Shown here in pieces: positions 40,438 through 48,518 of a DNA stretch of 48,518 bases (position 1 is its first letter; each line of letters opens with the position of its first letter). This DNA comes from Chitinophagaceae bacterium (GTDB taxonomy: Bacteria > Bacteroidota > Bacteroidia > Chitinophagales > Chitinophagaceae): the NCBI GenBank assembly GCA_947455215.1, contig CANGNA010000028.1:1-48518 (forward strand). The letters are read 5' to 3'. Position numbers and translations under genes: made by a program. The notes beneath the pieces are model-generated. The model did not search any database, was not told the origin of the DNA, and was given only the letters and a program-made list of their open reading frames with translations.

Positions 40438-41245
40438 GATATTTAAACGCCCCCGTACCTATATTAGTTTCGGCATCGTTACTGCTATCACTTTTGTGAT
40501 TCAGCTGGCCATGCTCACCGATGGTAAGGGCTTCGTCAACTTTGCGCTGTCGGGCGTAAATGAGCAATTCGATATACAGGGCAATATCCTCAACGGCTAT
40601 CTCATCGCCTATATCATCCTGCAATCTTTATTGATACATATACCCCTGTTGGTGGCACTGGTGGCCGGCGATGCGCTGGCCGGCGAGGCCAATGCAGGCA
40701 CGCTCAGGCTGCTCCTTACCAAGCCCATTGCCCGTTACAAGCTGGTGCTCATGAAGTTTACCGGTGCTTTCATATATACGGTATTGCTCATTGTATGGCT
40801 GGCAGTGGTTGCCTTGTTCTTGTCACTACTGTTATTCGGCAAGGGCGATATGATCAACCTGAAAAGCGAAGCTTTTGTGATGATATTGCAGGACGATGTG
40901 ATGTGGCGCTATGCATTGGCGTTTGCCTTCGCTGTACTGGCCATGACCACCATAGCCTCTATGTCGCTGTTGCTGTCTGCCTTTGCCGATAACTCTATCG
41001 GCCCCATCATTGCCACAATGGGTATTGTGGTAGTGCTTACCATACTGTCCAACCTGGAGCTGCCCCTCTTCACCATAATAAAGCCATACCTGTTCACCAC
41101 GCACATGATCGCCTGGAAGGGCTTTTTCGATGCGCCCATCCCGTACTATGCTATCGGCAGATCGGCCTTGGTGCTGGTAATCTACACCATAGGATTTTTA
41201 GCTGCCACAGTGTGGTATTTTAATAAGAAAGATATTAAGTCATGA
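40406..41245 (+). CDS. ABC-2 type permease
   Basis: The 279-aa protein begins MIQLLHIELFKIFKRPRTY, the amphipathic opening of ABC-2 permeases. It has about six membrane helices (for example LLIHIPLLVALVAGDAL, FTGAFIYTVLLIVWLAVVALF, SALVLVIYTIGFLAATVW). The segment GEANAGTLRLLLTKPIARYKLVLMK is the conserved cytosolic loop after helix 2 in this family. It pairs with the ATPase encoded just upstream (32-base overlap) and is followed by a LolA-like gene with an ATGA overlap. The three gene products thus likely act together at the inner membrane. Confidence 0.88.
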   Translation: MIQLLHIELFKIFKRPRTYISFGIVTAITFVIQLAMLTDGKGFVNFALSGVNEQFDIQGNILNGYLIAYIILQSLLIHIPLLVALVAGDALAGEANAGTLRLLLTKPIARYKLVLMKFTGAFIYTVLLIVWLAVVALFLSLLLFGKGDMINLKSEAFVMILQDDVMWRYALAFAFAVLAMTTIASMSLLLSAFADNSIGPIIATMGIVVVLTILSNLELPLFTIIKPYLFTTHMIAWKGFFDAPIPYYAIGRSALVLVIYTIGFLAATVWYFNKKDIKS

Positions 41246-41946
41246 GGAAGATACTGTTGTTGTGTATAGTGCTTGCGGGCACTTTGAAGGTGAAGGCCGA
41301 CGATGGCACTAAGCTGTTTTACGCCCTGCGTACCAAAATATTGACCGTGAAAGATTACACGGCCGATGTGAAAATGAAGATAGACGTGAGCTTTATGCGC
41401 GTACCGCAGTTACGTGGCACGCTTTATTTTAAGGCGCCCGATAAGATGAGGCTGGAGCGCAATGGTGGTCTTTCCATGTTGCCGAAGAAGAACATCAACC
41501 TCACCATCAGCAACCTGATACCATCCGGCAATGTTACAGTAATAGATATGGGGCCGGTAACGGTAAAGGGCAAAAAACTGAGATTGCTGAAAGCTATACC
41601 GGAGGATGATATGGCCAACATCATACTCACTAAGATATGGGTAGATGAGGCAAACCTGGTAGCTACGCGTGCGGAAACAACTACCCGTAACGATGGTACA
41701 GTCATCATGGACCTGGACTTTGGCCACTATACCAATTATGGTCTGCCCGATAAGGTGACCATATATATGAATGTAAAAGACTATAAGCTGCCTAAAGGGG
41801 TTACCATGGACTATAACGATGAAACGGAAGCTACTAAAGCACCCAAATCCGCCAGCCAGGGCCCGCAAAAGGGTACTATTGAGATCAATTACCTCAAGTA
41901 TGCCATCAACACAGGCCTTTCCGACGACAAGTTCGGTAAAAGGTAA
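41242..41946 (+). CDS. LolA-like periplasmic protein
   Basis: The 234-aa protein has a signal peptide (MRKILLLCIVLAGTLKVKA) and a mature part with the half-barrel pattern of LolA/LppX/RseB folds: an opening helix KLFYALRTKILTVKDYTADV, then paired strands (MRVPQLRGTLYFKAPDKMRLE, KGKKLRLLKAIPED, ANLVATRAETTTRNDGTV, LPDKVTIYMNV). Such folds carry lipids or lipoproteins between membranes. It is translationally coupled to an ABC-2 exporter (ATGA at 41242-41245), so it may receive a lipid-like substrate from it. True LolA partners LolCDE are different in type, so this is a separate system. Function is inferred from fold and context. Confidence 0.7.
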   Translation: MRKILLLCIVLAGTLKVKADDGTKLFYALRTKILTVKDYTADVKMKIDVSFMRVPQLRGTLYFKAPDKMRLERNGGLSMLPKKNINLTISNLIPSGNVTVIDMGPVTVKGKKLRLLKAIPEDDMANIILTKIWVDEANLVATRAETTTRNDGTVIMDLDFGHYTNYGLPDKVTIYMNVKDYKLPKGVTMDYNDETEATKAPKSASQGPQKGTIEINYLKYAINTGLSDDKFGKR

Positions 41947-42005
41947 TTAATACAATGGTAAGATATAGCTAATTGTTAAATGCTTTTATGCTTGTAAATC
42001 TTGTG

Positions 42006-42013
42006 TATATTTG
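42006..42013 (+). promoter_or_regulatory. -7 box of the histidine kinase promoter
   Basis: TATATTTG matches TAnnTTTG exactly. Transcription from about 42019 leaves a 20-base leader to ATG 42040 and would exclude the TTG start at 42001. The -33 region (TTTTATG near 41984-41990) is a weak match. Confidence 0.5.
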
Positions 42014-42039
42014 ACATCTCTCGGTTATCCCCGATTGTC

Positions 42040-44154
42040 ATGCACATTACTAAGTACGGAGTTAAAAATAGTATATTTAATACATTTGTATGGGTAGCGA
42101 TAGCCATACTTACTTCGTTGTTTGCATCTTGCAATATGGGCACCGAGGCAACCGATGCCCCGTATTACGACACGTTGTATGATCATATGGCCCGGGCTAT
42201 GTCCACATCGCATGATGCGGTTTACATCAGGCGGTCCGATTCGATCCTCCAACATACCAAATCTCCCGGGGCATATCTTTACTTTAAGCACCTGGAACTA
42301 AAGAGTGGTTATTATTACGAAACAGGCAAACTGGATACCGCAAAGCTGTTGATGGATAGCTGTGCCTATGTGCTGGAGAGTGCCAATCTTACGGAAAAGT
42401 ACCCAATGGAATATGCGCATGTGCTGGACGCCAGGGCCGACTATGCATTTACAGACAACGACCTGGACCGTGCTTTCCGCTATTATTCCAAAACGCGTAA
42501 CATAAGATTAAGTGTACATGATGATACTTGTGCGTTGAGCAATGCTACCTATCACCTGGGCATGGTAAGCTACCGGCAGGAGAAATATGCCGAGGCCGCC
42601 GAATTCTTTAAAGAAGCTATCAGCGAGATCAGCCATTGCGGCGATCATTTTACCAAGTACAACCGCACCCAGGAAGAAATGAACAACATAGCGTTGTCTT
42701 ATACCAACCTGAAGGAGTATGACAGCGCGCTTAAATATTATACGCAGGCACTGGTGTTCATAGATACAGGCGCTGCACGGTATACCGGCGAGCCCATACT
42801 GCCGGTGGCTAAAGACAAAGCGCGTGGAGTGGTATATGGCAATATGGCCAAAATACTCATGGCGCTTGGCAGGGTAGATACTGCAGAGCAGTTATTGCTG
42901 AAGAGTATCGCTATCAACAGCCGTCCGGGGTTTGAGAATAAGGATGCCATGTATAGCAATATGCAGCTGGCCGAACTGTATTTCCAGGAGGGTAAGGCCG
43001 ATAAGGCAGGTGCCCTGCTTAAAGACCTGAGGGTAGCCCTCGATACATTCCGCAACCCCGCAGTGAACCTGCGTTGGCACAAACTGATGTACGAGTATGC
43101 CCGCCGACGCCACGACCTCGGTAATGCACTCGTTTACCTTGAAAAATACCAGGTGTTAAAGGATTCCGCACAGCAGACGATAGAGCGACTGAAGAAGGTA
43201 GACTATGGTGGGCTGCTGAAGGACCAGGAGACCCAGTACCAGATGAGCATGCTGAAGAAGGATGCCCAGTTGAGCAAGGCTTACCTATGGTCTACCGTTG
43301 GTGTGGTGGGTGTGGCGCTTATCATTATTGCACTCGTGTCTTTCAGTTACAGGCGTGGCCGTACTAATATCTCCCAGCTCACGGGCCTTAACCTGCAGGT
43401 GAACGAGCAGAAGGCACAGCTGGAAGAAGCCATGGTGCAGCTGAAGGAAAGTAACGACGATAAGGACAGGATATTGCGCATCGTGGCCCACGATCTCCGA
43501 ACGCCGATCAACGGTATCATGATCATCAGCGACCTGCTGATGCAGGAGGAAGAAGATCCGGAGAAGAGAGAATCGCTGGAAATGACGATAGCTGCGGCAC
43601 AGAACCTGCTGCACCTCACCAACGAATTGCTGGAGTTCAGCGGTAATGCCAAGCTGGCCGATAAGGGCGTACTGGAAAGTGTGAACCTGAACGAACTGAT
43701 GCGCCAGACAGTAGGGTTGCTCATGTTCAAGGCGCAGGAGAAGAAGCAGATCATCACCTTCAACACCATCCCTTATCCGGTGGTAGTAGATGTGTATAAG
43801 GATAAGATAAGCCGCGTGCTCAGTAACCTTATATCCAATGCACTGAAGTTCAGCAAAGAGGGCGCGCTTGTTAAGATAAGTTTGATCGTAGAAGAGAATG
43901 ATGCGATCATGAAAGTGGAGGATTTTGGTATTGGTATCCCCGATAGTATGATCGACCATATATTCGAACCCTTCACGCCCGCCAAGCGCCATGGTACATC
44001 GGGCGAGCGCTCTTATGGCCTGGGGCTGTCTATCTGCAAGCAGATAATAGATGCCCACAAAGGCGAAATATGGGTAGAGAGTAAAGAAGGGCAGGGCTCT
44101 ATATTCTACGTGAAATTACACATTAAAGAAGGGAGCAGGCCGGCAACAGTATGA
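42040..44154 (+). CDS. TPR sensor histidine kinase
   Basis: From ATG 42040 the protein has 704 residues. A signal or lipoprotein-like start ends in LFASC. Residues about 40-400 hold tetratricopeptide-type helices ([39 protein letters not shown]) facing the periplasm. One membrane helix lies at about 414-437, followed by a coiled coil. The kinase core has the H-box [14 protein letters not shown] (His near 484), N-box [11 protein letters not shown]1 DFGIGIPD, F-box IFEPF and G2 [11 protein letters not shown]. It should phosphorylate a response regulator, but none is encoded beside it. Its end overlaps a metallophosphoesterase gene (ATGA). Confidence 0.88.
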   Translation: MHITKYGVKNSIFNTFVWVAIAILTSLFASCNMGTEATDAPYYDTLYDHMARAMSTSHDAVYIRRSDSILQHTKSPGAYLYFKHLELKSGYYYETGKLDTAKLLMDSCAYVLESANLTEKYPMEYAHVLDARADYAFTDNDLDRAFRYYSKTRNIRLSVHDDTCALSNATYHLGMVSYRQEKYAEAAEFFKEAISEISHCGDHFTKYNRTQEEMNNIALSYTNLKEYDSALKYYTQALVFIDTGAARYTGEPILPVAKDKARGVVYGNMAKILMALGRVDTAEQLLLKSIAINSRPGFENKDAMYSNMQLAELYFQEGKADKAGALLKDLRVALDTFRNPAVNLRWHKLMYEYARRRHDLGNALVYLEKYQVLKDSAQQTIERLKKVDYGGLLKDQETQYQMSMLKKDAQLSKAYLWSTVGVVGVALIIIALVSFSYRRGRTNISQLTGLNLQVNEQKAQLEEAMVQLKESNDDKDRILRIVAHDLRTPINGIMIISDLLMQEEEDPEKRESLEMTIAAAQNLLHLTNELLEFSGNAKLADKGVLESVNLNELMRQTVGLLMFKAQEKKQIITFNTIPYPVVVDVYKDKISRVLSNLISNALKFSKEGALVKISLIVEENDAIMKVEDFGIGIPDSMIDHIFEPFTPAKRHGTSGERSYGLGLSICKQIIDAHKGEIWVESKEGQGSIFYVKLHIKEGSRPATV

Positions 44155-44648
44155 AGCTGATAGGATTGATATCTGATACCCACAACTTCCTGGATGATGC
44201 AGTATTTCGCCATTTTGATAAGTGCGATGAGATATGGCATGCCGGCGACTTCGGCACAGCTGAAGTGTCAGATAAGCTGAAAGCCTTCAAGCCATTGCGT
44301 GGTGTATACGGTAATATTGATGGCTATGACATCCGCAGCGAATTCCCTGAAACGATACGCTTTAACTGTGAAGAAGTAGATGTGCTGATGACGCACATAG
44401 GCGGCTACCCCGGCAAGTATGCCCCTGCCATCAGGCCCCAACTCATAGCCAACCCGCCACAACTATTCATTTGCGGTCATTCCCATATACTAAAAGTGAT
44501 CTACGACGAAAAGCTGAAATGCCTGCACATGAACCCCGGTGCCGCCGGCAGAAGCGGCTGGCACAAAGTGCGCACACTCATCCGTTTTGTAGTAGACGGC
44601 AAGCAAATGAAGAACTGCGAAGTAATAGAACTCGGCACAAGAGGGTAG
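44151..44648 (+). CDS. YfcE/MJ0936-type metallophosphoesterase
   Basis: The 165-aa protein has the compact metallophosphoesterase motif set: LISDTHN (D-x-H), IWHAGDFG (GD), VYGNIDGYD (GN-D), LMTHIGGYPG (H) and CGHSHILK (GHxH), which bind two metal ions. Members of this size cleave phosphodiesters such as bis-p-nitrophenyl phosphate, and some act on cyclic nucleotides; the natural substrate is not known. It is translationally coupled to the histidine kinase upstream by a four-base overlap, so the two are made together. Confidence 0.88.
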   Translation: MKLIGLISDTHNFLDDAVFRHFDKCDEIWHAGDFGTAEVSDKLKAFKPLRGVYGNIDGYDIRSEFPETIRFNCEEVDVLMTHIGGYPGKYAPAIRPQLIANPPQLFICGHSHILKVIYDEKLKCLHMNPGAAGRSGWHKVRTLIRFVVDGKQMKNCEVIELGTRG

Positions 44649-44801
44649 GGATATGCATAGCGCACTCAGATCCCTTCGGTTTGAACAATGACGTTTTGTT
44701 AGTTAAGAAGAGTAAGGTCTGAAAGACCGAAAGATGATAGCCCGGGATGCAGTCCCGGGAATAAAAGAAGTAGGATCGAGCTCTGTAAGAGCGAAAGATA
44801 C
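44649..44801. repeat. Intergenic cluster of three small hairpins with GAAAGAT tails
   Basis: GGTCT-GAA-AGACC (44716-44728), CCCGGG-ATGCAGT-CCCGGG (44741-44759) and GCTCT-GTA-AGAGC (44780-44792) follow one another. The first and third are each followed by GAAAGAT. The pattern of hairpin, then CGAAAGATA, then the next hairpin looks like a dispersed intergenic repeat unit. It lies between convergent genes and may also serve as a terminator, although no T-tract is present. Confidence 0.6.
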
Positions 44802-45497
44802 CTACCCTTTAGGGATAGCGCTCAACCCCTCCACCAATCGCTTTATCTCCCCAATATCAGACGTATTATCAGTAGTGCCGGGCAAGATGGCCGAACTATG
44901 CAATTCCACAGCCCCGGTAGCATCTGCCAGCTGGCGGATATTGCTGCTCCGTACACCGCCGCCAGGCATAATGATAATGCGGTCGCCCGCTTTTTGTATC
45001 AACTGTTGCAGCACATTTGTGCCCTCAGTAGCTGTGCTCGCCAGGCCGGATGTAAGTATACGGTGACAGCCAGCAGCTATTATTTGTTCTAGTGCCACAA
45101 AGGGCTCGGCCACCCGGTCAAATGCTTTGTGGAACGTTACCTGCATAGGGTAGGCCAGTTCGGTCATGCGTTTCAGCTCGTCAGCATTCACCCGGCCATC
45201 AGCGGTTAGCGGACCAACTACCACACCCGGGCAGCCCATACTTTTCAGCTGCCTGATGTCAGCGTGCATAATGTGCAGCTCTTCCTGGTCATACACAAAG
45301 TTGCCGCCCCTGGGGCGCACCATTATATAGGCCGTTATGGCAATGGTATCTATTACATGCTTCACGATGCCGTATCCCGGCGTTACGCCGCCCTCAGCGG
45401 GGCTGGAGCATAGCTCTATGCGCGATGCGCCCGCCTGGTATGCGGCATTACAAGACTGTATATTGTAGGCGCATATCTCTAACAGGCGGTGGCTCAT
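44802..45497 (-). CDS. cutC: CutC family protein
   Basis: This 231-aa TIM-barrel protein has the CutC pattern: LEICAYNIQSCNAAYQAGASRIELC at the start, GGVTPGYG, IMVRPRGGNFVY, MGCPGVVVGPLTADGRV, VTFHKAFDR and IIIMPGGGVRSSNI. CutC was named for copper tolerance in E. coli, but its biochemical role is unsettled and it is well conserved without copper genes nearby, as here. The glycosylasparaginase gene lies 12 bases upstream on the same strand, so both probably share a transcript. Length is normal. Confidence 0.93.
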   Translation of the reverse strand: MSHRLLEICAYNIQSCNAAYQAGASRIELCSSPAEGGVTPGYGIVKHVIDTIAITAYIMVRPRGGNFVYDQEELHIMHADIRQLKSMGCPGVVVGPLTADGRVNADELKRMTELAYPMQVTFHKAFDRVAEPFVALEQIIAAGCHRILTSGLASTATEGTNVLQQLIQKAGDRIIIMPGGGVRSSNIRQLADATGAVELHSSAILPGTTDNTSDIGEIKRLVEGLSAIPKG

Positions 45498-45509
45498 GGG
45501 CTGTAGCTA

Positions 45510-46553
45510 TTAATAAAGGCTTTTGGCAGTGTATATCTTTTCTTCCTTGCCGCTTCTTACCGCAAAGCTAAAGCCCTTCTGCAGGGCAAAGCCGCCATAC
45601 TGGCCCTTCTTGTTCAGGGCTATAAAGCCTATCTGGAAGTTCTTATATGCTTCGGGGTTCTTATGGTTAATGCGTTCTACCGCTGCTCTGCAAGCCTGCT
45701 CAGGCGTCATGCCCTGGCGCATCAGTTCCACTACCAGGTGCGATCCTACTATCTTGATCACTTCCTCGCCCATGCCGGTAGCCGTGGCACCGCCTACCTC
45801 GTTATCTACAAACAGACCTGCCCCTATTATAGGCGAATCGCCCACGCGGCCATGCATCTTAAACGCCATGCCGCTGGTAGTGCAGGCGCCGCTCATGTCG
45901 CCCTTAGCGTCCATGGCTAGCATGCCTATGGTATCGTGGTTGCGGCTGTTGCCCGGTGTATCGTCTATAGATCGGTGTGTCTTATTCTCCACATTCATCA
46001 CCGGCTGATATTTCGATTCTTTCAGCCACTCCTTCCACTCGGCTTCGCTCTTAGGCGTCAGCAGGTTCTCTTTCTTAAAGCCATGCTCCAGCGCAAATTG
46101 CAGTGCGCCATCACCTGCCAGCAATACGTGTGGTGTCTTCTCCATCACCGCGCGCGCTACAGATATGGCATGCATGATATTTTCCAGGCACGCTACCGAT
46201 CCGCAGCGGCCATTCTCGTCCATTATGCTGGCATCCAGCGTTACCCGGCCATCCCTGTCGGGGCGACCGCCGTAGCCCACTGTCTGGTTCTCCGGGTCGG
46301 CTTCAGGTATTTTAACGCCTGCCTCCACAGCATCAAGTGCCCGCCCCCCCGTGTGCAATACATTCCATGCACCTGCGTTAGCTTCCCTGCCAAAGTCCCA
46401 TGTCGAGATGACTATTGGCTGGTCTTTTACTGCAGTAGGTAACTTAGCTTTATTAGCCGGATGATAGGCCAACAATGTTTTACTACTTGCAAGCAATGCC
46501 GATGAGAGTAACGAAAACTTTAAAAATGATCTGCGATCCGACATTAACAACAA
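45510..46553 (-). CDS. N4-(beta-N-acetylglucosaminyl)-L-asparaginase, Tat-exported
   Basis: The 347-aa Ntn-hydrolase precursor has a twin-arginine signal (SDRRSFLKFSLLSSALLASS), so it should be exported folded to the periplasm. The nucleophile T208 lies in NHDTIGML, where self-cleavage before Thr would give alpha and beta chains. Other family marks are HTGGRALDAVEAGV, VGYGGRPDRDGRV and HGRVGDSPIIGAG with GGATATGMGEE. It cleaves the GlcNAc-Asn bond of glycoasparagine, so it would act in N-glycoprotein breakdown, like the Elizabethkingia enzyme. An isoaspartyl peptidase is the alternative, less likely given the HDT context and the signal. Confidence 0.9.
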   Translation of the reverse strand: MLLMSDRRSFLKFSLLSSALLASSKTLLAYHPANKAKLPTAVKDQPIVISTWDFGREANAGAWNVLHTGGRALDAVEAGVKIPEADPENQTVGYGGRPDRDGRVTLDASIMDENGRCGSVACLENIMHAISVARAVMEKTPHVLLAGDGALQFALEHGFKKENLLTPKSEAEWKEWLKESKYQPVMNVENKTHRSIDDTPGNSRNHDTIGMLAMDAKGDMSGACTTSGMAFKMHGRVGDSPIIGAGLFVDNEVGGATATGMGEEVIKIVGSHLVVELMRQGMTPEQACRAAVERINHKNPEAYKNFQIGFIALNKKGQYGGFALQKGFSFAVRSGKEEKIYTAKSLY

Positions 46554-46698
46554 TTTCGGCGTACAATATACTCTTATTTATGTAAAAAGTAGCTTCTCCG
46601 CGCCATTTTGCTGCAGGCCGAACGATTTAATTCTACGCCCACTGTTTTTTTGCCCGCAGGTATTTTCTTTCTATTTTAGGCCTTCCAAAACAGCTGGT

Positions 46699-48159
46699 AT
46701 GAACGAACAGATAAGGGAGCTGGCTCCCAAAGTACTATGGAATCATTTTGCCGACCTCAACGCCGTGCCTCGCCCGTCGAAGAAGGAAGAGCGTGTAATA
46801 GCTTTTATCAAGGCTTTTGGCGAAAGCCTGGGGCTGCCCACAAAGGTAGATGCCGCCGGCAACGTGCTCATCTCCAAACCCGCCACTAAGGGCATGGAAG
46901 ACCGTGAGACCATAGTGATGCAGAGCCACCTGGACATGGTGCACCAGAAGAATGGCGATACTGTTTTCGATTTCGATAAGCAGGGTATAGACATGTTTGT
47001 AGATGGCGACTGGGTAAGGGCCAGGGGGACTACACTGGGTGCCGATAACGGTATCGGGGTAGCATCTATCATGACCTTATTATCTTCCTCTGATATCGAA
47101 CACCCGGCCATAGAAGCATTGTTCACTATAGACGAGGAAACCGGTATGACCGGCGCACTGGAGCTGAAAGGCGGCTTCCTTACCGGTAATATATTGCTGA
47201 ACCTGGATACCGAGGCCGATAACGAACTGACCATAGGCTGCGCGGGTGGGGTAGATGTTACCGCTACAGGCACCTACACTACAGTAGCACCTGCCGGTAA
47301 CACGGCGTTCACCCTGTCTGTAAAAGGGCTTACAGGCGGTCACTCCGGTGGCGATATACACCTGGGCCGTGGCAATGCCAACAAGCTGATGAACCGCATA
47401 CTGCTATCGCTGACCAAAGATTGTGGCATACAGGTGGCCAGTATAGATGGTGGCAGTCTGCGCAATGCTATTCCGCGCGAATCAGTAGCGGTGATCACAG
47501 CTACAGAAGCTAATGCTGGCAAACTGCAAGGTATGGTGGGCCAAATGGCGGCAATGCTGAAAGACGAATACAGCGTTACCGACCCCAACCTGGTGGTGAG
47601 CATAAGCACAACAGCAATGCCGGCACAGGTAATGGACGGTACCTTCCAGCAGCAACTGCTGCGTGCCATATATGCCTGCCCTAACGGCATATACCGCATG
47701 AGCCCCGAAATAGCAGGGCTGGTGCAGAGCTCTAACAATGTGGCCCGCATACTGGTGAAGGAGGGCAGCTACAGCCTGCAGTGCCTTACCCGAGGCTCGG
47801 TAGATACAGAGAAGATAGACCTGGCCAATGCCATCACATCGGCATTCGAGTTGATGGGCGCCAGTGTAGCACAGACCAATAGCTACCCCGGCTGGCAGCC
47901 ACTGCCCGGCTCACCGATAGTGAAGATCATGTCGGGACTGTACGAAGAAATGTTCCACGAGCATGCACACGTCAACGCAGTACATGCCGGACTGGAATGC
48001 GGCATATTGGGTACTAACTACCCCGATATGCAGATGATATCCTTCGGCCCCAATATTACCGGCGCCCACTCGCCCGATGAGCGCGTACAAATATCATCGG
48101 TACAGAAATACTGGAAATACCTGCTGGAAACGCTGAAACGCATCCCGGTAAAACAATAA
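46699..48159 (+). CDS. pepD: Aminoacyl-histidine dipeptidase (M20 family)
   Basis: The 486-aa cytosolic metallopeptidase cleaves dipeptides such as Xaa-His. The M20C layout is clear: VMQSHLDMV with zinc ligand H77 and D79, TLGADNGIG with bridging D116, FTIDEETGM with general base E146, and LLNLDTE with D170. A lid domain follows (GLTGGHSGGDIHLGRGNANK). The last ligand lies in TGAHSPDERVQ near the end. Length matches PepD. It is transcribed alone and ends at a strong terminator before the tRNA gene. Confidence 0.94.
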   Translation: MNEQIRELAPKVLWNHFADLNAVPRPSKKEERVIAFIKAFGESLGLPTKVDAAGNVLISKPATKGMEDRETIVMQSHLDMVHQKNGDTVFDFDKQGIDMFVDGDWVRARGTTLGADNGIGVASIMTLLSSSDIEHPAIEALFTIDEETGMTGALELKGGFLTGNILLNLDTEADNELTIGCAGGVDVTATGTYTTVAPAGNTAFTLSVKGLTGGHSGGDIHLGRGNANKLMNRILLSLTKDCGIQVASIDGGSLRNAIPRESVAVITATEANAGKLQGMVGQMAAMLKDEYSVTDPNLVVSISTTAMPAQVMDGTFQQQLLRAIYACPNGIYRMSPEIAGLVQSSNNVARILVKEGSYSLQCLTRGSVDTEKIDLANAITSAFELMGASVAQTNSYPGWQPLPGSPIVKIMSGLYEEMFHEHAHVNAVHAGLECGILGTNYPDMQMISFGPNITGAHSPDERVQISSVQKYWKYLLETLKRIPVKQ

Positions 48160-48166
48160 ATAACAT

Positions 48167-48193
48167 AAAGGCCCTGCAAACTGCGGGGCCTTT
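48167..48193 (+). terminator. Terminator of pepD
   Basis: AAAGGCCCTGC (48167-48177) pairs with GCGGGGCCTTT (48183-48193) through one G-T pair, with a five-base loop, followed by a short T-rich tail. Confidence 0.85.
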
Positions 48194-48284
48194 AATTTAG
48201 TACTGTTGCCATCGGGCGATAATGCTGACACCTTATTCTGAAATAAATGTATCGGCAGTGTTATTTTTTCTCAAACAACATTTC

Positions 48285-48292
48285 TATATTTG
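48285..48292 (+). promoter_or_regulatory. -7 box of the tRNA promoter
   Basis: TATATTTG is an exact TAnnTTTG box followed by C. It lies 19 bases before the tRNA, as expected for a short 5' leader. A -33 TTTG is not evident. Confidence 0.6.
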
Positions 48293-48311
48293 CACTCCCA
48301 AACGGGGAAAT

Positions 48312-48383
48312 GGCGCGTTGGTCAATCGGCTAAGACGCCTCCCTTTCACGGAGGAATGACGGGTTCGACTCCCGTACGTGCTA
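48312..48383 (+). tRNA. tRNA-Glu (anticodon TTC)
   Basis: The cloverleaf is complete: acceptor GGCGCGT with ACGTGCT (two wobble pairs), D stem GTC/GAC, anticodon stem CCTCC/GGAGG around the loop CTTTCAC with anticodon TTC at 48345-48347. The variable loop is short, and the T stem ACGGG/CCCGT encloses TTCGACT. The discriminator is A and CCA is not encoded. An exact -7 promoter box lies upstream and a strong terminator downstream, so it is a single-gene transcript. Confidence 0.93.
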
Positions 48384-48384
48384 C

Positions 48385-48437
48385 AAAAAAGAGAGCGGGA
48401 GTGCAAAGCGAAAGCGGTGCCTCCCGTTCTCTTTTTT
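48385..48437 (+). terminator. Terminator of tRNA-Glu
   Basis: GAGAGCGGGAG (48391-48401) pairs with CTCCCGTTCTC (48421-48431) with one mismatch. The loop holds a small GC-GAAA-GC hairpin, and six T follow. Confidence 0.85.
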
Positions 48438-48518
48438 CCCTCCGCTCCCGCTCTGTTTCTCGCTCTTTTATTTTAGTTGGCATAGCCGCAGAGTTCGGCG
48501 CAATTTGTAATTGCGTCG
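48438..48518. other. Edge region with a short perfect hairpin
   Basis: After the tRNA terminator there is no gene before the window ends. CGCAATT-TGT-AATTGCG (48499-48515) is a perfect seven-base-pair hairpin, preceded by GGCATAGCCGCAGAGTTCGG. It may be the start of a repeat or a mobile unit beyond the edge; I cannot tell. Confidence 0.4.

Noticed and set aside
42001-42039. TTG start of the histidine kinase
   Set aside because: An exact -7 promoter box (42006-42013) lies inside this extension, and ATG 42040 gives a normal signal sequence.

Overview
The window looks like chromosomal DNA of a member of the Bacteroidota, most likely a Chitinophagia/Chitinophagaceae-type organism. The signs are four items. 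Three large secreted proteins end in type IX secretion (Por) sorting domains. Several genes lack Shine-Dalgarno sites, and the tRNA, ileS, a histidine kinase and hmgA have Bacteroidota-type -7 boxes (TAnnTTTG). The DksA-like gene directly follows ileS. The genes are compact, mostly in short operons with ATGA overlaps. I see no phage, transposase, rRNA or CRISPR. The genus assignment is inference.

Left part (1-4.7 kb): the proline/glutamine-rich tail of a gene cut by the window edge, a terminator, then a small arsenic operon (arsR, arsM, a 52-aa membrane protein, an ArsC-like reductase). Two copies of a palindromic operator sit in front of arsR and arsM. A type IX secreted YD-repeat-like protein follows. 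These genes are separated by three copies of a composite intergenic repeat made of three different palindromic modules, always in the same order.

4.7-14 kb (minus strand): a three-gene glycosyltransferase operon, then a 2064-aa surface protein. That protein has a TIG domain, a seven-bladed FG-GAP/VCBS propeller, about 16 Ig-like domains and a sorting domain. Six central Ig domains form a recent A-B-A-B-A-B higher-order repeat.

14-22 kb: a MoxR ATPase, a possible 35-aa ORF and a transporter-HEAT-cyclic-nucleotide-binding fusion on the plus strand. Converging on them is a tightly overlapped minus-strand operon of a fatty-acid desaturase, a GNAT acyl/acetyltransferase and a lysine 2,3-aminomutase-like radical SAM enzyme. 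Upstream of it lie a candidate small RNA or leader and an hsp20 gene with a sigma54-like promoter.

22-30.6 kb: dTDP-sugar genes rfbB and rfbA, interrupted by a four-helix-bundle (23S-IVS-type) gene framed by inverted arrays of a 7-bp repeat. Then come two small exported proteins, ileS, and a DksA-like protein with a histone-H1-like tail.

30.6-48.5 kb: a secreted Ig-like protein; an ECF sigma factor coupled to a protein that seems to join an inner-membrane anti-sigma-like end to an outer-membrane barrel; a DUF2252 protein; tyrosine catabolism genes hppD and hmgA; an ABC exporter with a LolA-like protein; a TPR histidine kinase with a metallophosphoesterase; cutC; a Tat-exported glycosylasparaginase; pepD; and tRNA-Glu(TTC). 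The best candidates for something undescribed are the desaturase-GNAT-aminomutase operon, the sigma/trans-envelope barrel pair, the heptamer-framed four-helix-bundle gene and the three-module intergenic repeat.
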